Source: Allobosea sp.
GTDB taxonomy: Bacteria > Pseudomonadota > Alphaproteobacteria > Rhizobiales > Beijerinckiaceae
Length of the DNA: 15,391 bases
Assembly: GCA_021732895.1 (NCBI GenBank)
Contig: JAKFWE010000491.1
Span: forward strand, 1-15,391
Direction of reading: 5' to 3'
Shown here piece after piece: positions 13,958-15,391 of this stretch (within the stretch, counting starts at the first letter, position 1; every line of letters starts with the position of its first letter). The notes under the pieces were generated by a model that saw only the letters and a program-made list of their open reading frames with translations, searched no databases and was not told the origin of the DNA. The translations under genes and the position numbers were made by a program.

Positions 13958-14271
13958 AGCGCGGCGAGGTCTGGCTCGCGGCGCTGGACCCCACGACCGG
14001 AAGCGAGATCCGCAAGACGAGACCCTGCCTGATCGTCTCGCCGCCGGAAATCCATGACCATCTGCGCACCGTGATCGTCGCTCCGATGACCTCGGCCAGC
14101 CAACCGGCCGGCTATCGCGTCGCCATGACTTTCGACGGCACCGACGGCCTCGTCCTGACCGAACAGGTTCGCACGCTCGACAAGCGCCGCTTGATCAGGC
14201 GTCTCGGTCAGGCGCCCGCACCCGTCCTGAGCCGCGTTCTGCGGGTCATGCGCGAAACCTACGAGGAATGA
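13951..14271 (+). CDS. mazF: MazF/PemK-type endoribonuclease toxin
   Basis: A 106-residue toxin of the MazF family, ribosome-independent endoribonucleases that cut single-stranded RNA at short sequences. The start KRGEVWLAALDPT is typical. The probable catalytic Arg24 lies in EIRKTRPCLIVSP and Thr47 in VIVAPMTS, equivalent to the Arg and Thr of E. coli MazF. GLVLTEQVRTLDKRRL is the usual C-terminal signature. It looks intact, with no truncation. It converges on folK, and its last 13 bases overlap the end of that gene on the other strand. Confidence 0.94.
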   Translation: MVKRGEVWLAALDPTTGSEIRKTRPCLIVSPPEIHDHLRTVIVAPMTSASQPAGYRVAMTFDGTDGLVLTEQVRTLDKRRLIRRLGQAPAPVLSRVLRVMRETYEE

Positions 14272-14801
14272 GGGGCCGGTGAGCGCAACGCCGCCAGCAG
14301 GCTGTCGAGCCGTTCGGTCTCCGCTTCGTCTCGATTGACGCCCTGCCGTCTCGTCGCAGTCAGGCGTGCGCGCGCCGTTCGCCCACCGATCAGCATCCCC
14401 GGAGCGATCTCCGCCAAGGGCGCAAGCACGAAGGCCCGCTCGGCGATGCGCGGATGCGGAACCTGCAGGCCCGGCTCGTCGATCGTCTCGCCGCCATAGC
14501 TCAGGATGTCGATGTCGAGCGTGCGCGGGCCCCAGCGCTCGCCACGCTCGCGGCCCTGGCTGCGTTCGAGTTCGAGGCAGAGCGCCAGCAGGTCGCGGGC
14601 GGGCAGGGCGGTCTCGACGAGAGCCGCGAGGTTGAGGAAGTCGGGCTGGTCGAGCTTGCCCCAGGGCGCCGTCCGGTAGACCGAGGAGACGCGCCCGAGC
14701 GACATCCCGGGGTGGCGCGCGAAGGCCGCCAGCGCCGCCGCGAAGGCCAGGACCGGATCGCCGAGATTGCCGCCGAAGCCGAGCGCGGCCTCAATCCTCA
14801 C
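14259..14801 (-). CDS. folK: 2-amino-4-hydroxy-6-hydroxymethyldihydropteridine pyrophosphokinase
   Basis: A 180-residue HPPK that transfers pyrophosphate from ATP to 6-hydroxymethyl-7,8-dihydropterin in folate synthesis. Motifs: GGNLGDP near the N terminus (usual form GSNLGD), SSVYRTAPWG (39-48), QPDFLNLAALVET (52-64), then ERWGPRTLDIDILSYGG with the Asp pair binding Mg2+, and VPHPRIAERAFVLAPLAEIAP. The start is GTG at 14801, inside the last codons of folB (11-base overlap). The C-terminal tail (about 145-180) is Arg/Ala-rich and unconserved-looking, and its end overlaps mazF. Confidence 0.95.
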   Translation of the reverse strand: MRIEAALGFGGNLGDPVLAFAAALAAFARHPGMSLGRVSSVYRTAPWGKLDQPDFLNLAALVETALPARDLLALCLELERSQGRERGERWGPRTLDIDILSYGGETIDEPGLQVPHPRIAERAFVLAPLAEIAPGMLIGGRTARARLTATRRQGVNRDEAETERLDSLLAALRSPAPHSS

Positions 14802-15165
14802 GGCGGAAATCCAGGCTGATCCCGACGGCGGCGAGCGTCGCGGGGATCGGCGGCGAGGGCTTGCGAAGCGTGACCCTGACGCGCGCCACGGCCGGGAATT
14901 CGCTGAGCACGGCGTGGGCCACGGTGCGGGCGGCAGCCTCGAGCAGCTTGTAGCGCTTCCGCGAGAAGGCCTGCGTCACGACCGCGACGACGCGGCCGTA
15001 ATCGACCGTATCGGCCAGCGCGTCGCTGATCGCCGAGGCGCGGATATCGGTCGAGAGCGCCAGGTCGAGCGTGAAGCGCTGGCCCAGCCGCTCCTCTTCC
15101 GAGAAGAAGCCGTGATAGCCGTAGATCTCCAGCCCCTCGATCAGGATCGTGCCGGTTTCGCTCAC
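14791..15165 (-). CDS. folB: Dihydroneopterin aldolase
   Basis: A 124-residue FolB, which cleaves 7,8-dihydroneopterin to 6-hydroxymethyl-7,8-dihydropterin and glycolaldehyde, the substrate for FolK. Family features: IEGLEIYGYHGFFSEEERLGQRF (residues about 9-31, with the Tyr-x-x-His-Gly pocket), DTVDYGRVV (about 52-60), LLEAAARTVA, and the C-terminal RVTLRKPSPPI with the catalytic Lys. The start is GTG 15165, overlapping the folP stop by four bases (GTGA). It is the middle gene of folP-folB-folK. Confidence 0.95.
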   Translation of the reverse strand: MSETGTILIEGLEIYGYHGFFSEEERLGQRFTLDLALSTDIRASAISDALADTVDYGRVVAVVTQAFSRKRYKLLEAAARTVAHAVLSEFPAVARVRVTLRKPSPPIPATLAAVGISLDFRRED

Positions 15166-15391
15166 CGTTCCGCCCTCGCGCTGTCGGCGATCGCGGCCCA
15201 GACCGCGAAAGCGTCGGCATGCGGGCGGATGTCATGGGCGCGGATGATCGCGGCGCCGCGAGCGACCCCGAAGAGATGCGCCGAGATGCTGCCCGCCAGC
15301 CGGTCGGCGGCGACCGACTGGCCGGTGACGAGCCCGATCGTCGATTTGCGCGAGGCCCCGAGAAGGACCGGGCAGCCGAGCGCGCCGAGCC
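15162..15391 (-). CDS. folP: Dihydropteroate synthase, C-terminal part
   Basis: The minus strand from the window edge to TGA at 15164-15162 encodes about 75 residues matching the C terminus of FolP, which joins 6-hydroxymethyldihydropterin pyrophosphate to p-aminobenzoate. GASRKSTIG is the phosphate-binding SRKS loop. AHLFGVARGAAIIRAHDIRPHADAFAVW is the last barrel strand, where most enzymes have R-V-H-D-V and this one has RAHDI. The N-terminal part is outside the window. Confidence 0.93.
   Translation of the reverse strand, partial: LGALGCPVLLGASRKSTIGLVTGQSVAADRLAGSISAHLFGVARGAAIIRAHDIRPHADAFAVWAAIADSARAER

Overview
The window is high-G+C DNA (roughly two thirds by eye), densely coding, with many 4-base stop/start overlaps. 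Gene content and order point to an alphaproteobacterium of the Hyphomicrobiales (Bosea, Bradyrhizobium, Methylobacterium-like): a TIGR02301-family protein, an alphaproteobacterial-type dihydroorotase-like amidohydrolase, a pdxH / surface lipoprotein / J-domain protein / fabI neighbourhood, and dispersed palindromic repeats of the kind common in that group. The genus is inference; no rRNA gene is present.

Layout. 1-1689 (minus) is a tight run: ygfZ-like folate-binding protein, tag (3-methyladenine DNA glycosylase I), and the start of an HD-domain hydrolase that leaves the window. 1690-1989 is non-coding and holds a perfect 30-bp inverted repeat and a second imperfect palindrome. 1990-4477 (plus) is a two-gene unit: a dihydroorotase-family amidohydrolase with an altered metal-binding motif (Gln-x-His instead of His-x-His), then a clear cyanuric acid hydrolase (AtzD/TrzD family) with all three Lys/Ser pairs. 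4494-5437 (minus) has two small proteins of unknown function, one exported. 5638-7946 (minus) reads pdxH, a short-chain dehydrogenase, a Nudix hydrolase and an exported TIGR02301 protein, the last three probably one transcript.

7993-9555 (plus) has a surface-antigen-like lipoprotein and a DnaJ-type co-chaperone. 9592-12646 looks like an accessory block set between dnaJ and fabI: a winged-helix/TPR regulator (minus), a divergently transcribed TctC/Bug-type periplasmic binding protein interrupted by one in-frame TAG, and a SemiSWEET-sized PQ-loop membrane protein. The regulator and binding-protein genes share a 97-bp intergenic region with nested inverted repeats, a plausible operator. 12765-13607 is fabI. 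13703-14271 is a MazE/MazF toxin-antitoxin pair preceded by an AT-rich 21-bp palindrome. 14259-15391 (minus) is the folate cluster folP-folB-folK, with folK converging on mazF and overlapping it by 13 bp.

The best candidates for something undescribed are the amidohydrolase/cyanuric acid hydrolase pair, which may be a small pathway for opening a cyclic urea- or imide-type ring, and the regulator with its disrupted target gene. Both readings are inference; the individual family calls are mostly secure.
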